42,232 bases of DNA from CAYUCY01 sp964443525 (lineage in GTDB: Bacteria; Pseudomonadota; Alphaproteobacteria; Caedimonadales; Caedimonadaceae). The stretch is taken from positions 1 through 42,232 of the forward strand of contig CAYUCY010000006.1 in assembly GCA_964443525.1 (NCBI GenBank), read 5' to 3'. Under the pieces are notes generated by a model, which worked only from the letters and a program-made list of their open reading frames with translations, was not told the origin of the DNA and ran no database searches. Below are positions 41,013 to 42,232 of the stretch, piece by piece. Every line of letters starts with the position of its first letter. The stretch's first letter is position 1. The translations under genes and the position numbers were made by a program.

Positions 41013-41914
41013 GCAACCTTTCCTTTAGAAAAGCGCACTTCATAATCGAGCAGAGACTTGAGATAATCTTTATAATCGCTTTCAGGCAAAGGATGTATCA
41101 AGGCTTCGAATTGAGCAGCATCGATAAATCTTTGGCGGTAAGCAACTTCTTCAGGACACGCTATTTTGTAGACTTGGCGTTGATCAAGGGAGTGAACATA
41201 CTCGTTCACAGCAAGCAAAGACTCCGGCGTTCCTGCATCAAACCAGGTATGCCCCCGATCCATCGTCTTAAGCGTCAATTTTTTTTCCTTAAGATATTGA
41301 AGGTTGAGATCCGTAATCTCATATTCACCTCGATAAGACGGTTTCAGTGCTTTAGCACGTTCAATGACGGTACCATCGTAGTAATATAGTCCCGTAATGG
41401 CGATGTTGCTTTGAGGCTCTTTCGGTTTTTCTTCAAGTCCGCAAAGATCACCTCTCTCGTCGAGACCGGCAACCGCATAGCGCTCGGGATCATGCACCCG
41501 ATAACCGAAGAGTGTTGCTCCTTTTGTCTGATGCATGGCTTTTTGTAGGAACCCTGAAAGAGCGTGACCATGAAAGACATTGTCTCCTAAAATAAGAGCA
41601 CAGGGATCTGTGTCTAAATATCGTTCGGCAGCAAGAAGAGCATGGGCAAGCCCTTTAGGCTCCCCTTGAATTTCATAGTGAATTTCCATACCCCAGGGAC
41701 GACCATCTTTCAAAAGACGATGAAAGAGCTCGACATCCCCTGCATTAGTGACGATAAGCACATCTCGAATCCCCGCAAGCATCAGGGTCGTGAGAGGATA
41801 AAAGATCATCGGTTTATCAAAGATCGGGAAAAGATGCTTGTTGACGGCTCGGCTGGTCGGATAAAGTCGTGTTCCCGAACCACCCGCCAGAATAATGCCC
41901 TTTTTGATGTCCAT
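41009..41914 (-). CDS. rfbA: Glucose-1-phosphate thymidylyltransferase
   Basis: A 301-residue enzyme making dTDP-glucose from glucose 1-phosphate and dTTP. GIILAGGSGTRLYPTSRAVNKHLFP carries the nucleotide loop and catalytic Arg/Lys (quoted in part of the longer motif), with FDKPMIFYPLTTLMLAGI, ALILGDNVFHG, and EEKPKEPQSNIAITGLYYYD for the sugar pocket and metal ligands. YRGEYEITDLN and WFDAGTPESLL complete the pattern. It is the first gene of the rfbAB pair, with its promoter region shared with the divergent rpiB. With kdsB it points to an LPS with deoxysugars. Confidence 0.96.
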   Translation of the reverse strand: MDIKKGIILAGGSGTRLYPTSRAVNKHLFPIFDKPMIFYPLTTLMLAGIRDVLIVTNAGDVELFHRLLKDGRPWGMEIHYEIQGEPKGLAHALLAAERYLDTDPCALILGDNVFHGHALSGFLQKAMHQTKGATLFGYRVHDPERYAVAGLDERGDLCGLEEKPKEPQSNIAITGLYYYDGTVIERAKALKPSYRGEYEITDLNLQYLKEKKLTLKTMDRGHTWFDAGTPESLLAVNEYVHSLDQRQVYKIACPEEVAYRQRFIDAAQFEALIHPLPESDYKDYLKSLLDYEVRFSKGKVA

Positions 41915-41964
41915 GGGGCCCCCTGTTTTATTTATTTTATCTATACGAAAATAGTTTATCGAAA

Positions 41965-41993
41965 TTGACGGTCCTTGTTAAGGCCCCTAAAAT
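41965..41993 (+). promoter_or_regulatory. Candidate sigma-70 promoter for rpiB
   Basis: TTGACG (41965-41970) and TAAAAT (41988-41993) are separated by 17 bases and end 27 bases before the ATG. Each hexamer is a 5-of-6 match to consensus. Confidence 0.6.
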
Positions 41994-42020
41994 AATCTTA
42001 TTCAAGTAAAGGAAAGAAAA

Positions 42021-42232
42021 ATGATAATTTTTTTTGAAACCCTTGTTTTTGCAAGCGACCATGCAGGGTATACGTTGAAAAAGCTTCTCATGAAGGAAGC
42101 GGAAGCGCTTCATCTCAACATCATTGATGTGGGTGCTTACTCGGAGCAGTCTTCCGATTATCCTGATTTTGCAGCCCACGGCGTTAAGGAAATTTTGGAG
42201 GGGCGCGCTCAAGGGGGGGTTTTTGTGTGCGG
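42021..42232 (+). CDS. rpiB: Ribose-5-phosphate isomerase B, N-terminal part (3' end outside the window)
   Basis: The frame is open from ATG 42021 to the end of the window, giving 70 residues. LVFASDHAGYTLKKLLMKEA is the RpiB/LacA-B start, IDVGAYSEQSSDYPDFAAHG carries the conserved Asp-Tyr-Pro-Asp-Phe-Ala, and GGVFVCG is the start of the strand before the catalytic cysteine region. The enzyme interconverts ribose and ribulose 5-phosphates. AAAGGA lies 9 bases before the start. In many Alphaproteobacteria glyA follows rpiB. Confidence 0.95.
   Translation, partial: MIIFFETLVFASDHAGYTLKKLLMKEAEALHLNIIDVGAYSEQSSDYPDFAAHGVKEILEGRAQGGVFVC

Noticed and set aside
1..42232. tRNA, rRNA, CRISPR arrays and insertion sequences
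   Set aside because: I looked through the intergenic regions on both strands and saw no cloverleaf-like gene, no regularly spaced direct repeats and no transposase.

Overview
The window looks like alphaproteobacterial chromosome, with neighbouring operons that mostly make sense. It carries several families that I know mainly from Alphaproteobacteria: a DUF3035 protein beside an M16 peptidase pair, an IalB-type protein, a PopZ/DUF2497 protein between a TolC-type protein and ValS, and a DUF3572 protein. Moderate GC content, very AT-rich intergenic DNA, decayed genes (an msrA remnant, a missing argH/lysA pair beside the small LptM-like lipoprotein) and several unrecognised exported proteins fit a host-associated, possibly Holosporales-like, bacterium. 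That placement is inference and should be tested with marker proteins. A run of ten Ns at 24762-24771, inside dnaX, shows that this is a draft scaffold.

Layout. 1-3631 (+): the end of a DUF3035 gene, a catalytic and a non-catalytic M16 peptidase, and an IalB-family protein. 3651-10421 (-): a small orphan ORF, then an operon read as PIMT-like methyltransferase, rhodanese, TolC, PopZ, CrcB and ValS. 10583-12983 (+): ribokinase-like kinase, EamA exporter and RlmH, meeting KdsB (-) tail to tail. 14060-14836 (-): a periplasmic solute-binding protein. 14927-15595 (+): endonuclease III.

15597-21570 (-) is the most interesting part. It encodes a peptide-export locus of the NHLM microcin type: a 77-residue precursor with a textbook double-glycine leader, an HlyD-type adaptor, an ABC transporter with an intact C39 peptidase, and a second ABC transporter. 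A palindrome sits in the likely promoter of the precursor gene, and a strong hairpin terminator lies between the precursor and the export genes. The adaptor gene has an apparent +1 frameshift. No modification enzyme is nearby and the predicted core peptide has no cysteine.

21868-25653: UbiE and a DUF3572 protein (+), then the dnaX-ybaB-recR recombination/replication operon (-). 25830-27382: an exported orphan protein (+) and an msrA remnant (-). 27508-31011 (-): an operon for a TlpA-like periplasmic thioredoxin, a large unrecognised protein and thioredoxin reductase. 31078-37882: LptM-like lipoprotein, alanine dehydrogenase, small and medium exported orphans, an alpha/beta hydrolase, acetoacetyl-CoA synthetase and an outer-membrane beta-barrel. 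37900-39744 (-): a long coiled-coil envelope protein interrupted by one in-frame amber codon. 39912-41914 (-): rfbA-rfbB for dTDP-sugar synthesis. The window ends in the start of rpiB (+).
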